From Bacteroidota bacterium (GTDB taxonomy: Bacteria > Bacteroidota > Bacteroidia > Chitinophagales > BACL12): DNA of 64,000 nucleotides. Positions 43,848-53,283 of the stretch are shown piece by piece; within the stretch, counting starts at the first letter, position 1, and each line of letters begins with the position of its first letter. The translations under genes and the position numbers were made by a program. The notes under the pieces are model-generated. The model saw only the letters and a list, made by a program, of their open reading frames with translations, was not told where the DNA came from and made no database searches. The stretch spans positions 620,001-684,000 of the forward strand of contig JADJJZ010000029.1 in NCBI GenBank assembly GCA_016706255.1, written 5' to 3'.

Positions 43848-44204
43848 ATGTTAAGTTTTTTCAGAAAAGCAAAATTATTGCCTGTAATCATGTTGCTGCT
43901 GGTAGTTGGTACCATGAGCAGCAAAGATTTGATGCATAGTTTTGTGCAACATCATTCTGTAAGTTGCTTGGAACATGCTGATGATAATGCAACTTCGTTA
44001 AAATTACCCCACGAAAAAATTGAAAAAAGTCGATTCTGTGCATTTTGCCACCTCGATAATTTCACTTACACCACTTCTGAACAAATTCAACCTGAAGAAA
44101 ATACCTTTTCTTACTACGCTCCTGCCAGTATTCAATATGAGGAGCCGGTACTCAGCAATTCGAATACTGTTCAACTACTTCGCGGGCCTCCTGTAACAGC
44201 TTGA
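43848..44204 (+). CDS. Small exported His/Cys-containing protein
   Basis: 118 residues. An N-terminal hydrophobic segment (~9-24) is followed by HSFVQHHSVSCLEHADD and RFCAFCHLDNF, a His/Cys arrangement able to bind metal. The end is LLRGPPVTA. Short proteins with an RGPP-type end preceding TonB receptors are familiar from metal-uptake loci, but the family is not certain. It lies 70 bases upstream of the TonB-dependent receptor and is probably in one operon. Codon use is ordinary. Confidence 0.65.
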   Translation: MLSFFRKAKLLPVIMLLLVVGTMSSKDLMHSFVQHHSVSCLEHADDNATSLKLPHEKIEKSRFCAFCHLDNFTYTTSEQIQPEENTFSYYAPASIQYEEPVLSNSNTVQLLRGPPVTA

Positions 44205-44274
44205 TATTGATTGTTACATGATTAATTTATTCCATTGTTTACAAATGGGATAATTCACTTTTACTTATGGTCTG

Positions 44275-46590
44275 ATGAAATTTAATTTATTTATAATTAT
44301 AATAGTTTGTTTTGCCGTTAACCTTTCCGCACAACAATCTACCTGCAGTTTAACACTTGCGGGACGAATAACAGATATTCAACACGAAGAGCCGCTCGGT
44401 TTTGCTACCATTTTTATTGCTGAGTCGCATACCGCAACACAAAGTGATGAAAATGGTAAGTTTGAAATCAACAACTTATGCCAGGGAAATTACACGTTAA
44501 TCATTTCTCATATTGGTTGTGCGCAGGATACGTTTACCGTAAATCTTTTTCAAAATCAGTTTAATGAATACAGATTGGATCACAAAGATGAAAATCTGGA
44601 AACAATTACGATAAAAGAGCAGGTAAACAATTATAAAAGTACACTCACCACTGAATATATTGATGGTAAAGCACTTGAAACATTATCCGGAAAAACTTTA
44701 GGCGCTGCATTAAAAGAAATTACCGGTGTAAATAGTATTCAAACAGGAAACAGTATTTCTAAACCGGTAATTCATGGTTTACATAGTAACAGAGTTTTAA
44801 TTGTAAATAATGGTGTGCGTCAGGAAGGTCAACAATGGGGAAATGAACACGGGCCGGAAATTGACCCCTTTATTGCAAATAAATTTACGGTAATTAAGGG
44901 TGCAGCAGGTGTAAAATATGGCAGCGACGCAATGGGTGGTGTTATATTAGTTGATGCTGCCGATATGCCTGATTCAGTGGGTGCTACAGGAAGTATTCAA
45001 TTGGTTGGGTTATCGAATACTTTAGGTGGTGCAGCTTCTGCTATGCTGCAAAGTAATTTAAAAAAACATCCTGCTTTAAGCTGGCGTTTACAGGGAACTG
45101 TAAAACGTGAAGGATCAGTAAAAACACCGAATTATTATCTCGTAAATACTGCATATGCTGAAAGTAATTATTCTGCTACAGCGTCATATAAGAAACAAGA
45201 TTTCACCACTGAAATATATTACAGTTATTTTCATACCAAAACAGGCATTTTTGCAGCATCACATATTGGTAATTTAACCGACCTCGAAAATGCATTTGTT
45301 TCAGAGACACCTTTAATTACGGGAGATTTTTCTTACGCTATTGCAAGACCTTATCAATTAATTAGTCATCACCTGATTAAATCAAAAACGTTTTATCACA
45401 GCGATAAACTTGGTCATTTTACTTTTACTGCAGCTTACCAAAATAATATCAGAAGTGAATATGATAGTCATGTTTCATTAGACGACAGCATTGCAGCATT
45501 AAATTTACCATCCTTATATTTTGAAATTGGCACCATTACATCCAACCTCGACTGGGAGCATCATAAATGGCATAATTTCACAGGCACTTTTGGAGTTAGC
45601 GGAATGAATCAGCAAAATATAACTCAATATAGTACTTTTATTCCAAATTTTAAAAATTACGCCGGTGGTGTTTATGGCATGGAAAAATATCAGTACGCAA
45701 ATTGGATTTTCGAAGCCGGTTTACGTTATGATTATAAGTGGATGAAAATATTTATGTATGATGATGGTAATTTTGTTACGCCTGAACATCAATATCAAAA
45801 TGTAAGCTGGAATTTAGGCACAACCTGGTTCGATAAAAAACCTACTTCTGTTAATTTCAATTTCAGTTCCGCATGGCGGGCACCTGCAGTTAGTGAATTA
45901 TACAGTGATGGTTTGCACCATGGCGCAGCTGCATTAGAATACGGCGACCCAAATTTAAAAACTGAACGTTCACTACAAACAATATTAGGCGTTGAACGAC
46001 AAACAGATAAATTATTTTTAGAAGCCGGTATCTATTATAATTACATGCGCAATTTCATTTATTTGCAACCTTCCCTCCCACCTGAACTTACCATTCGTGG
46101 TGCATTTCCTGTTTTTTATTATCAGCAAACCGATGCCGCTATTTATGGTTTAGATGCCAGTGTTCATTATCAATTAAATATCCCGTTATTATTGACAGGC
46201 AAACTATCATTACTACGTGCCCGCGATTTAATAAATGATAAATGGGTGGTGATGATGCCTGCAGATAAAGTTTCAGGAAAAGTTGCTTATCAATTTGGCG
46301 ACAATGGTAAATGGCAAAACATGTATGCTGATGTAGCGGTTGAGCATGTATTTAAACAAACGCGTACCTACGCAGATGAAGATTATGTTGATGCACCAGA
46401 TGCTTACACATTAACAAATATCAGTATTGGCAGCGATTTGCTATTTAATTCCACAAAATTAACCTGGAGTATTGAAGCAGATAATTTATTTAATGTTGCA
46501 TATCGCGATTACCTTAACCGCTTCCGTTATTTTGCTGATGACATGGGACGGAATATTACCTTAAGAATTAAAATTCCTTTCACGATTTAA
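44275..46590 (+). CDS. TonB-dependent receptor with carboxypeptidase-like regulatory domain
   Basis: 771 residues. Signal peptide (~1-19), CarboxypepD_reg-like beta-sandwich (~25-110, AGRITDIQHEEPLGFATIFI). The plug domain (~120-230) shows VIHGLHSNRVLIVNNGVRQ and QQWGNEHGPEIDP; the 22-strand barrel ends in aromatic-rich LRIKIPFTI. The QWGNEHxPEID plug signature is typical of receptors of the ZnuD/metal or haem type, so metal uptake is inferred. Flanked by the His/Cys protein and by a lipoprotein gene 4 bases downstream, which supports one uptake operon. Confidence 0.9.
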   Translation: MKFNLFIIIIVCFAVNLSAQQSTCSLTLAGRITDIQHEEPLGFATIFIAESHTATQSDENGKFEINNLCQGNYTLIISHIGCAQDTFTVNLFQNQFNEYRLDHKDENLETITIKEQVNNYKSTLTTEYIDGKALETLSGKTLGAALKEITGVNSIQTGNSISKPVIHGLHSNRVLIVNNGVRQEGQQWGNEHGPEIDPFIANKFTVIKGAAGVKYGSDAMGGVILVDAADMPDSVGATGSIQLVGLSNTLGGAASAMLQSNLKKHPALSWRLQGTVKREGSVKTPNYYLVNTAYAESNYSATASYKKQDFTTEIYYSYFHTKTGIFAASHIGNLTDLENAFVSETPLITGDFSYAIARPYQLISHHLIKSKTFYHSDKLGHFTFTAAYQNNIRSEYDSHVSLDDSIAALNLPSLYFEIGTITSNLDWEHHKWHNFTGTFGVSGMNQQNITQYSTFIPNFKNYAGGVYGMEKYQYANWIFEAGLRYDYKWMKIFMYDDGNFVTPEHQYQNVSWNLGTTWFDKKPTSVNFNFSSAWRAPAVSELYSDGLHHGAAALEYGDPNLKTERSLQTILGVERQTDKLFLEAGIYYNYMRNFIYLQPSLPPELTIRGAFPVFYYQQTDAAIYGLDASVHYQLNIPLLLTGKLSLLRARDLINDKWVVMMPADKVSGKVAYQFGDNGKWQNMYADVAVEHVFKQTRTYADEDYVDAPDAYTLTNISIGSDLLFNSTKLTWSIEADNLFNVAYRDYLNRFRYFADDMGRNITLRIKIPFTI

Positions 46591-46594
46591 ATTT

Positions 46595-47158
46595 ATGTTT
46601 ATGAAAAATTCAAAAATTAACATTACAACAATTATTATACTTTTTTCAATGCTGTTTATTTTTAATGCATGCAAAGATGAAGAAACTCCGTTGCCACCAA
46701 ATGAAGAAGAATTAATTACCACAGTAAGCTTAGCATTTGAAAATCTGACATCAGGTGCAATCGATACTTTTATTTTTCGAGATGCAGATGGTCCCGGAGG
46801 TAATGCACCAACACAGTTTGATACCATTCAACTGGACGCTGCAACAACCTATCATCTAACAACAACCTTATTAAATGAAAGTGTTTCACCTTCGGAAGAT
46901 ATTACCGTTGAAGTGCAGGATGAAGGGGTTGATCATCAGTTTTTTTACACCGTTGATGGCGGACTGGATTTAATTATTGAATATGATGACACAGATGCTA
47001 ATGGTAATCCAATTGGCATTCATAACATTGTTACTACAGGTGTTGGCGGAGCAGGCGCTTTTACTGTTATTTTAAAACATCAACCGGGTATAAAAGATGG
47101 AAATATAACAACAGGTGATACAGACGTAGAGGTGGATTTTGAGACAAAGGTTAATTAA
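46595..47158 (+). CDS. Lipoprotein associated with TonB metal receptor
   Basis: 187 residues. Lipobox FNAC (Cys ~26; start at ATG 46595 or 46601). Beta-sandwich body with DTFIFRDADGPGGNAPTQFD, SVSPSEDITVEVQDEG, DHQFFYTVDGG, YDDTDANGNPIG and LKHQPGIKDGNITTGDTDVEVDF. This matches a Bacteroidota family commonly labelled type 1 periplasmic binding fold protein that sits next to TonB receptors. The acidic, His-containing loops could bind a metal. A surface partner of the receptor is inferred. Confidence 0.78.
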   Translation: MFMKNSKINITTIIILFSMLFIFNACKDEETPLPPNEEELITTVSLAFENLTSGAIDTFIFRDADGPGGNAPTQFDTIQLDAATTYHLTTTLLNESVSPSEDITVEVQDEGVDHQFFYTVDGGLDLIIEYDDTDANGNPIGIHNIVTTGVGGAGAFTVILKHQPGIKDGNITTGDTDVEVDFETKVN

Positions 47159-47198
47159 AATAAATTACTTATTGTATTTTTTACAATAAGTTAAACAC

Positions 47199-47240
47199 AT
47201 GATAAAAGCCGCAACGTTTTTACGCTTCGGCTTTTATCAT
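47199..47240. terminator. Bidirectional hairpin between lipoprotein and VOC genes
   Basis: 11-bp stem GATAAAAGCCG/CGGCTTTTATC (47201-47211 with 47228-47238); it overlaps the last codon of the convergent VOC gene. Confidence 0.55.
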
Positions 47241-47638
47241 TTATAACTTCCTTTATGCAAAACAATATGCCATCCATCCGGGTCACAAAAGGTGAAACTA
47301 TTATTTTCCCAATACGGATTTGCCGGTTTAACTGGTACATGTCCCAATTCGATAAGTTGGTTATAAATTGCTATGCGATTAATTTCATCTGAAAAATAAA
47401 AAACCATTAAATGTTCAGGGTTAGAAGCAGTTCCTGCTGTACCGTGCACATCTTGCGTAAACTCCAAGTGATAATCTGCATCAGGCAGTCCTAGCATAAC
47501 ACCATCATAACCAGCATGATTTTTAAATGAACCAATTACCTGTAAACCTAAACCTTTGGTATAAAAGTTTACTATATTATCCAACTGCTGTGTTGGCCGG
47601 GCAAATCGGAATTGTGATGCCTGTAATTGAATCGCCAC
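47237..47638 (-). CDS. VOC (glyoxalase/bleomycin resistance) family protein
   Basis: 133 residues, one VOC module pair. FYTKGLGLQVIGSF (~26-39), YHLEFTQ (metal-ligand Glu) and the C-terminal FCDPDGWHIVLHKG are present. Family members include metal-dependent lyases, dioxygenases and antibiotic-binding proteins; the YycE-like subgroup has no known substrate. Nine bases after the upstream beta-CASP gene, which ends at 47648 on the same strand, so co-transcription is likely. Confidence 0.88.
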   Translation of the reverse strand: MAIQLQASQFRFARPTQQLDNIVNFYTKGLGLQVIGSFKNHAGYDGVMLGLPDADYHLEFTQDVHGTAGTASNPEHLMVFYFSDEINRIAIYNQLIELGHVPVKPANPYWENNSFTFCDPDGWHIVLHKGSYK

Positions 47639-47647
47639 AATATTAAA

Positions 47648-49042
47648 TTATAAATCTATGGTATCACCCAATTTAGGAATATCAACATTGTTATATCCGG
47701 CTTCCTGTAAATGTGATTGGAAACCTGATAATGCATTTTTATCGCCATGCACCAACATCAATCGGCGCAATTTATTTTTTTCCTGTGTATGCAGATAATC
47801 AATCATTTCACGGTAATCGCCATGTGCAGAAAATGAGCTCATAATTTCTACTTTGGCATTTACCTGTTTGTATTCACCAAATAAGCGGATGGTTTCAGCA
47901 CCGTTACGCAGTTGCCCGCCCGGTGTATTATCAGCACAATAACCAACAATTAAAATGGTATTCGCAGGATTTTCAATTGCATTATATACATGGTGCTTGA
48001 CACGTCCTGCATTAATCATACCCGAAGCGCTGATTACAATACAACCTTTTTTCGCATTAATACTTTTTGATTCATCAACAGAACGGGTGTAACGTAAATT
48101 ATCAAACCCAAATGGGTTGGAATCATGTTGCATATAATTCAGAATATCCTGGTCAAAACATTCAGGATGCATTTCAAATACCCGTGTTGCATTAACTGCA
48201 AGTGGTGAGTCCACATAAACAGGTACATTTGGTAATACATTTTGTTTTACTAATTGATCGAGCATATAAACTATTTCCTGTGTACGCCCCACACTAAAAG
48301 CAGGTATTATTAATTTACCTTTTTGTTCAACACAAGTGCGTTTAATAATATTCAGAAAATGGTTTTTTTCTTCCGGCGCATCTTCGTGTAATCGATCACC
48401 ATACGTAGCTTCACTAATTAAAAAATCACATGCAGGCATCGGGTCAGGATCGCGTAATATCGGGCGGTTTGGCCTTCCGATATCTGCTGTAAATCCAAAC
48501 ATAAATTCCTTTTGTCCTTGTCTGCGAATTTTCATGGTTACACTCGCACTACCTAATATATGTCCTGAATCTTTAAATACTAAATCTACATCCGGATGAA
48601 TGCCAAACCAGTGGTTATATCCAACGGTGCGAAATAAATCCATTGTAACTGCAACATCTTGCGGTGTATATAATGGCTCCTCTTCCTTATCATCTTTTCT
48701 TCTCCTGTTTGTAAAACTGCTTTCCCTTTCCTGAATATGTGCACTGTCAAGTAATAATATTGCAGTTAAATCGCGGGTGGCATGTGTTGCATAAATTCTT
48801 CCACGGAAACCATCTTTCACTAATTTTGGCAACCGACCGCAATGGTCGATATGTGCATGCGATAAAATAACAATATCTATTTCTGCAGGATTAAATAAAA
48901 ACCGTTCATTAAAATTTTCATATTGTGGTTCAGCACCCTGATACAAACCGCAATCCAATAATATTTTTGTATTATCGTCAAGTATCAATAAATGAGAACT
49001 TCCTGTTACCGTGCCGGCTGCGCCGCAAAATTTTACCTTCAT
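47648..49042 (-). CDS. MBL-fold beta-CASP metallo-hydrolase (RNase-like)
   Basis: 464 residues. Metallo-beta-lactamase motif HAHIDHCG (~60-67), further ligands HILGSASV and DSPLAV. The beta-CASP insertion and RMMBL C-terminus show SFSAHGDYREM and LMLVHGDKNAL. This is the CPSF73/YSH1-like bacterial group, expected to be an RNA endo/exonuclease in the cytoplasm; the substrate is not known. First gene of a two-gene minus-strand unit with the VOC gene. Confidence 0.9.
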   Translation of the reverse strand: MKVKFCGAAGTVTGSSHLLILDDNTKILLDCGLYQGAEPQYENFNERFLFNPAEIDIVILSHAHIDHCGRLPKLVKDGFRGRIYATHATRDLTAILLLDSAHIQERESSFTNRRRKDDKEEEPLYTPQDVAVTMDLFRTVGYNHWFGIHPDVDLVFKDSGHILGSASVTMKIRRQGQKEFMFGFTADIGRPNRPILRDPDPMPACDFLISEATYGDRLHEDAPEEKNHFLNIIKRTCVEQKGKLIIPAFSVGRTQEIVYMLDQLVKQNVLPNVPVYVDSPLAVNATRVFEMHPECFDQDILNYMQHDSNPFGFDNLRYTRSVDESKSINAKKGCIVISASGMINAGRVKHHVYNAIENPANTILIVGYCADNTPGGQLRNGAETIRLFGEYKQVNAKVEIMSSFSAHGDYREMIDYLHTQEKNKLRRLMLVHGDKNALSGFQSHLQEAGYNNVDIPKLGDTIDL

Positions 49043-49111
49043 GCCATTTCATTTTTGGATGAACAGCTAAGGTAATATTATTTTGGTAACAGCAAAATGT
49101 TTGTCCACAAT

Positions 49112-49148
49112 ACAAAAAATGAAGGCCCGCCTTCTCAAGAACGGGCCC
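49112..49148 (-). terminator. Probable terminator of T9SS ASPIC protein gene
   Basis: Minus-strand GGCCCG/CGGGCC stem with 12-base loop followed by TTCATTTTTT. Confidence 0.6.
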
Positions 49149-49169
49149 TCTGCTTACAATCCTTCCGGA

Positions 49170-50975
49170 TCAGTATTTTGTGAATGTTGCTGAAATCGTT
49201 TGACCATCCAATATAATTGAGCAGGTATAAATACCTTGTGGTAATAAATTTATTTTTACGAATACGGATTGTTGTCCCGAAGCTAAATTCCCTGTGTTTT
49301 GTTCTAAAACAGTTTTGCCTGCAGTATCTGTAACACGTATAACTCCGTTTCCGGCATGAATAACATTTAAGTCAACTTGAATTACATCTTGAGCCGGATT
49401 TGGAATAATCATCAAATTTTGAACTATCATTTCCGGCTGATTTATTTTAACAGCCTCCGGACAATTTCCTTCAGTAATCGTATAAAACTGATTTACCGGT
49501 AATGCAGTACAGGAATCAACAATTCCTGATGGCCATGTAATTATGATGGAATCAATTATTGAAGCATCACCCAAACCAAATTCAGCATCCAATGAATTCA
49601 TACTGTTAAATGAATTTTGTGCACTAATTTCACGCATTTGCCAAACTACATTTCCATCAATAATTGCCTTTACCCGAACTATTGCACCAATTGCAGAACG
49701 ATTTGAACCATTTAAAATTAAACTTCCTGTTCCGGTTAATTTTATTTGCATCCAGTTATTGCCATTAGTTGCAGAATTATTATTGTATAATGCCTTACCT
49801 CCTGCTGTTCCAACAACAAATAAATCTACATCACCATCCCTATCGTAATCGCCTGCTGCTGCACCATAAAATGCAGCAGTAATATCTGTAACCGGCTCCG
49901 AATTAATATCCGTAAATACGCCATTATTATTTTCGTAATATTTGCATTCAGTAATTCCGTCGTTGGTTACAAAACAATCTAAATCGCCGTCGTTATCAAA
50001 ATCTTCCCAAACAGAAGCCAGTGAAGCATCATTATCGGACACAATTGGACCAACTTCCGCGGATGTCATCTTTACAAATAAACCATCATCATTTCTATAT
50101 AAGTTATTAGGCATGCCAGTACCGGATGTTCCAATATAATTCGTTACATAAGCATCAAGATCACCATCATTATCATAATCTATCCAATTCCATATTTGCC
50201 CATCGAGTAAATCAGTACCAATTGGTGCTGTTGTTATTTTGGTAAAATAATTCGGAATACCTGTTTCTTTTAATTGATTTTTAAATAAATAATCTTTTGC
50301 AACTGTTCCATTCGCAGGACCACTCCCAATAAAACAATCTATATCACCATCATTATCATAATCGCTCCAAGTTGGTATTGTATATGGTGCAGTGCCCTGA
50401 CAAATAATACTGGTATCTAAACGATAAAAAGTACCATCTGCATTATTTACCAGTAATTTATTCCCATCTGTAACACCTGCAAATCCAAATGGTGCTGCAA
50501 TAATAAAATCAACAAATGCATTATTGTCGAAATCGCCAAATGCTGCACCCCAACCGCGTAATGCCAGCGAATCGTTTAACACGGTTGTTGTAACTTTAGT
50601 AAAAGTTCCATCTCCGTTATTCATGTGCAGTGATGAGCCTCGTGAATTTCCGCCGGTAACTAAACCATCTATAAATCCATCATTATTAAAATCGGCCCAA
50701 GTGGTTCCGAATCCGGCATCCGTGCGCATGTGGCTGTTCGTAATTAATTCAAATTTACCTGCGCCGTTATTGTGGTATAATCCACTACGCACCCAAAACA
50801 AATCAAGATTACCATCATTATCATAATCTATCCAGGCACAACCCGAATATGCATTTTCCGGTGCATTTCCTGCCGCAACCAGGTCGTCGGTTGCATCTTC
50901 ATTTTTTGTAAATATCTGACCGTTAGCAACCATGAGTTGCACAGTAAAAAAGCTGAGTAAAAGAATTGATTTCAT
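49170..50975 (-). CDS. T9SS-secreted FG-GAP/ASPIC-UnbV (CRTAC1-like) protein
   Basis: 601 residues. Signal peptide (~1-19), then seven or more VCBS/FG-GAP repeats with Asp-rich Ca-binding loops (WIDYDNDGDLDAYV, DYDRDGDVDLFVVG). An ASPIC/UnbV domain (~395-480, INGNVVW...IDSIIITWPSG) follows, and a type A T9SS C-terminal sorting domain (~520-601, IIPNPAQDVIQVDL...LPQGIYTCSI). It is exported via the Por system and is probably surface-anchored. CRTAC1-type proteins bind calcium; a specific role is unknown. Confidence 0.92.
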   Translation of the reverse strand: MKSILLLSFFTVQLMVANGQIFTKNEDATDDLVAAGNAPENAYSGCAWIDYDNDGNLDLFWVRSGLYHNNGAGKFELITNSHMRTDAGFGTTWADFNNDGFIDGLVTGGNSRGSSLHMNNGDGTFTKVTTTVLNDSLALRGWGAAFGDFDNNAFVDFIIAAPFGFAGVTDGNKLLVNNADGTFYRLDTSIICQGTAPYTIPTWSDYDNDGDIDCFIGSGPANGTVAKDYLFKNQLKETGIPNYFTKITTAPIGTDLLDGQIWNWIDYDNDGDLDAYVTNYIGTSGTGMPNNLYRNDDGLFVKMTSAEVGPIVSDNDASLASVWEDFDNDGDLDCFVTNDGITECKYYENNNGVFTDINSEPVTDITAAFYGAAAGDYDRDGDVDLFVVGTAGGKALYNNNSATNGNNWMQIKLTGTGSLILNGSNRSAIGAIVRVKAIIDGNVVWQMREISAQNSFNSMNSLDAEFGLGDASIIDSIIITWPSGIVDSCTALPVNQFYTITEGNCPEAVKINQPEMIVQNLMIIPNPAQDVIQVDLNVIHAGNGVIRVTDTAGKTVLEQNTGNLASGQQSVFVKINLLPQGIYTCSIILDGQTISATFTKY

Positions 50976-51048
50976 AACATTTTTTTTGCAAAAATGCCGT
51001 GCAAAAAATCAAAAAGGGTGCTGTCCGATAGGATTGAACCCGATTTAT

Positions 51049-52275
51049 TTAACCCGTTTTCCGTGTGAGCTGTTGCTGACGGAATGTAGATGGTGTTTGG
51101 CCTGTAGCCTTTTTAAAGGCTGTATTAAAAGTAGATTTGTTAGAAAAACCACAATCAAAACCCACGGCAATGATTTTTCCATTGAAGTTAGGATCGCTGA
51201 GCAGCGTTTTTGCAAATTCAATCCTGTAGGTTGTAATAAAATCGGCCCATGTTTGCCCACAAAGTTCATTTAATATTTGCGACAAATGATGCGTAGATAT
51301 TCCAATTGTTTCCGCTACTTGTTGAATTTTTAATCCATCATCTTTCCATACTTGTTTTGTTTCCATTAATTCAAGTAGGCTGTTTTTATACAGTATCGCA
51401 TCTTCAATTTTAAGTGCCGAGTTACGATACTTTTTAGGTGAGGGCTGAACCTCGTTAACAACCACATTTAGTGGTATGGTTGGCACACTTATTTGGGGTT
51501 CAGATATGGGTGGCTGCTGAATTACAATTATTTCGTTGACAATCACAGGTTGTTTAAATCCTTTATATCCCACCCAATAAATAAAAATGGTCATTATAAC
51601 CGATATACCATAATCGTAACTAATATTGAGTAATCCGGTAAAAACTAAAATCCAATACGTGATATTGGCTACGGAAAATATGCAGTAAAAAATTCCCATC
51701 CGGTTAAGCCAGCGTTGTTTGGCAATTTCTTCTTTCAAAACAAACCGATTTTGTTTAGCCCGTTCTTTTATCAGATAAATAATAATAAAGATGCCATATA
51801 AACATAAACTTAAACATTGTAAAACAATAAATGTGTAAATTATTGGCTCAAAGTAATCTTTAAGCGGCATGAAAAAATAATTTCTTAACCATAACGGTTT
51901 ATCAAAAATATCTCTTATTAGAAAAGGGATATTGAATAAGCTAAAAACATAAAAAGGAATTAAGTGTTTATGTAAATTAAATTTAGGTTTTTCCTCATTA
52001 AAATGCAATAAATACTTATACATCAATGGCCCATATAAAAACGTAACTGCATCTGTCCAATGATTTAACCACGGATATTTTTGTGCATAACCCGTCCAGT
52101 ACGTAACATAATATATCATACTAACGGCAAACAGCAGAATAATCCACCCGAGGGTTTTATTTGCAGAAAGTACACCATTTTTATTAATAAACAATAAACC
52201 CGCTATTGCAATTCCGTGCAGTGCTGCTAATAAAAATATTATCGTCCAGGTATCAAACGAAGGTTGTACAGGCAT
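51049..52275 (-). CDS. Membrane-bound AraC-family transcriptional regulator
   Basis: 408 residues. The N-terminal half carries about seven hydrophobic segments (~10-240). A linker follows, then a C-terminal AraC/XylS double HTH (~310-405) with VAETIGISTHHLSQILNELCG and GFDCGFSNKSTFNTAFKKATGQTPS. This is the common Bacteroidota arrangement in which a membrane sensor is fused to AraC DNA binding; the signal and targets are unknown. Monocistronic. Confidence 0.88.
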   Translation of the reverse strand: MPVQPSFDTWTIIFLLAALHGIAIAGLLFINKNGVLSANKTLGWIILLFAVSMIYYVTYWTGYAQKYPWLNHWTDAVTFLYGPLMYKYLLHFNEEKPKFNLHKHLIPFYVFSLFNIPFLIRDIFDKPLWLRNYFFMPLKDYFEPIIYTFIVLQCLSLCLYGIFIIIYLIKERAKQNRFVLKEEIAKQRWLNRMGIFYCIFSVANITYWILVFTGLLNISYDYGISVIMTIFIYWVGYKGFKQPVIVNEIIVIQQPPISEPQISVPTIPLNVVVNEVQPSPKKYRNSALKIEDAILYKNSLLELMETKQVWKDDGLKIQQVAETIGISTHHLSQILNELCGQTWADFITTYRIEFAKTLLSDPNFNGKIIAVGFDCGFSNKSTFNTAFKKATGQTPSTFRQQQLTRKTG

Positions 52276-52386
52276 AGTAGAAAATGAGTCAAATTATATC
52301 TGACCGGGAAATGTAAGCATTACAAATATACTAAAAGCAATTTGTAAGTGGCCTGAAACAAGAATTTTTACACAGTAATTACAAAC

Positions 52387-53139
52387 CTATTTTTTACGCA
52401 ATTGCTCATATTGTGTGTACATAAAATCTCTAATCTTCGTTTTGAGCATTGGTACATCAGCTTCGGTTAAGCCGGTAACTTCGAAAGGGGCAAACTGGTA
52501 TATATCAATAATTCCCGGACGCATCAATGGTAATTTGTTTGGCATGAGCACATCGGTATTGATGTAAATCATAGGGAGAATTGGTGTTTGTGTTTGAATA
52601 GCAATATTAAATGCGCCATCTTTAAAATCGATGAGCGCCTGATCATCAGTTTTGTTACGTGTGCCTTCAGGAAAAATGAAAATATTATCGCCTTCATTTA
52701 AATACCTTTTTAAGCGGTCGACACTTTTGCGACGATCTTCGCGGCTGCTGCGGTCAACATTAACTGTAGTTACAGAAAATATTGCGGATAACAACGGAAT
52801 TTTAAGTAACTCTTTTTTTGCAAGATAACGCACTTTTCCCGGCCAGCAATAAGCCGCAACCGGCGCATCCAGGTTAGAGCGATGGTTGGCAATTAATACA
52901 TATGTGCGCTTACGATCTATTGACTTATCGCGGTGAAAACGATAAATAATTCCACAAAATGCCATCAACCCAAAAGAAATAATTCGACACAAGGTCATTA
53001 CGTAAATCAATGACTTATCTTTAAACAATGAAGAAAAAATGAAAAAAAATGGCAGCGTAATGAGCACTAATGCAACAAAAACTATTGCCGTATAAATAGT
53101 ATACAGGAGTTTAAAAAAATTGATAACCGGCTTAAACAT
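52387..53139 (-). CDS. plsC: 1-acyl-sn-glycerol-3-phosphate acyltransferase (PlsC family)
   Basis: 250 residues from ATG 53139 (MFKPVINFFKLLY), which opens a hydrophobic N-terminal segment (~10-35); an in-frame non-ATG extension upstream is not favoured. Catalytic motif NHRSNLD (HX4D) and acyl-acceptor motif FPEGTRN are in place and correctly spaced. It transfers acyl chains to lysophosphatidate at the inner membrane in phospholipid synthesis. Confidence 0.93.
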   Translation of the reverse strand: MFKPVINFFKLLYTIYTAIVFVALVLITLPFFFIFSSLFKDKSLIYVMTLCRIISFGLMAFCGIIYRFHRDKSIDRKRTYVLIANHRSNLDAPVAAYCWPGKVRYLAKKELLKIPLLSAIFSVTTVNVDRSSREDRRKSVDRLKRYLNEGDNIFIFPEGTRNKTDDQALIDFKDGAFNIAIQTQTPILPMIYINTDVLMPNKLPLMRPGIIDIYQFAPFEVTGLTEADVPMLKTKIRDFMYTQYEQLRKK

Positions 53140-53271
53140 GCTGCAAGTTAATGATACCTGCCAAAAGTTCAAAACAGTGCATATCTTTTAGGTTCAGCCT
53201 TTTATCAGGCAAACAAATTAATGTGAATAAATTTCATTTGCAAAAAAAGGAAATGTCTAAAACATTATGAA

Positions 53272-53279
53272 TAATTTTG
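53272..53279 (+). promoter_or_regulatory. -7 element 4 bases before exonuclease/GIY-YIG gene
   Basis: TAATTTTG, exact TAnnTTTG, 4 bases before ATG; suggests leaderless transcription. Confidence 0.5.
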
Positions 53280-53283
53280 AAAC

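Noticed and set aside
51000..51047. tRNA T-arm-like sequence (GGGTTCAATCC on the minus strand) after the AraC gene
   Set aside because: The T-stem does not pair and no anticodon arm or acceptor partner is present nearby; at most a short tRNA remnant.
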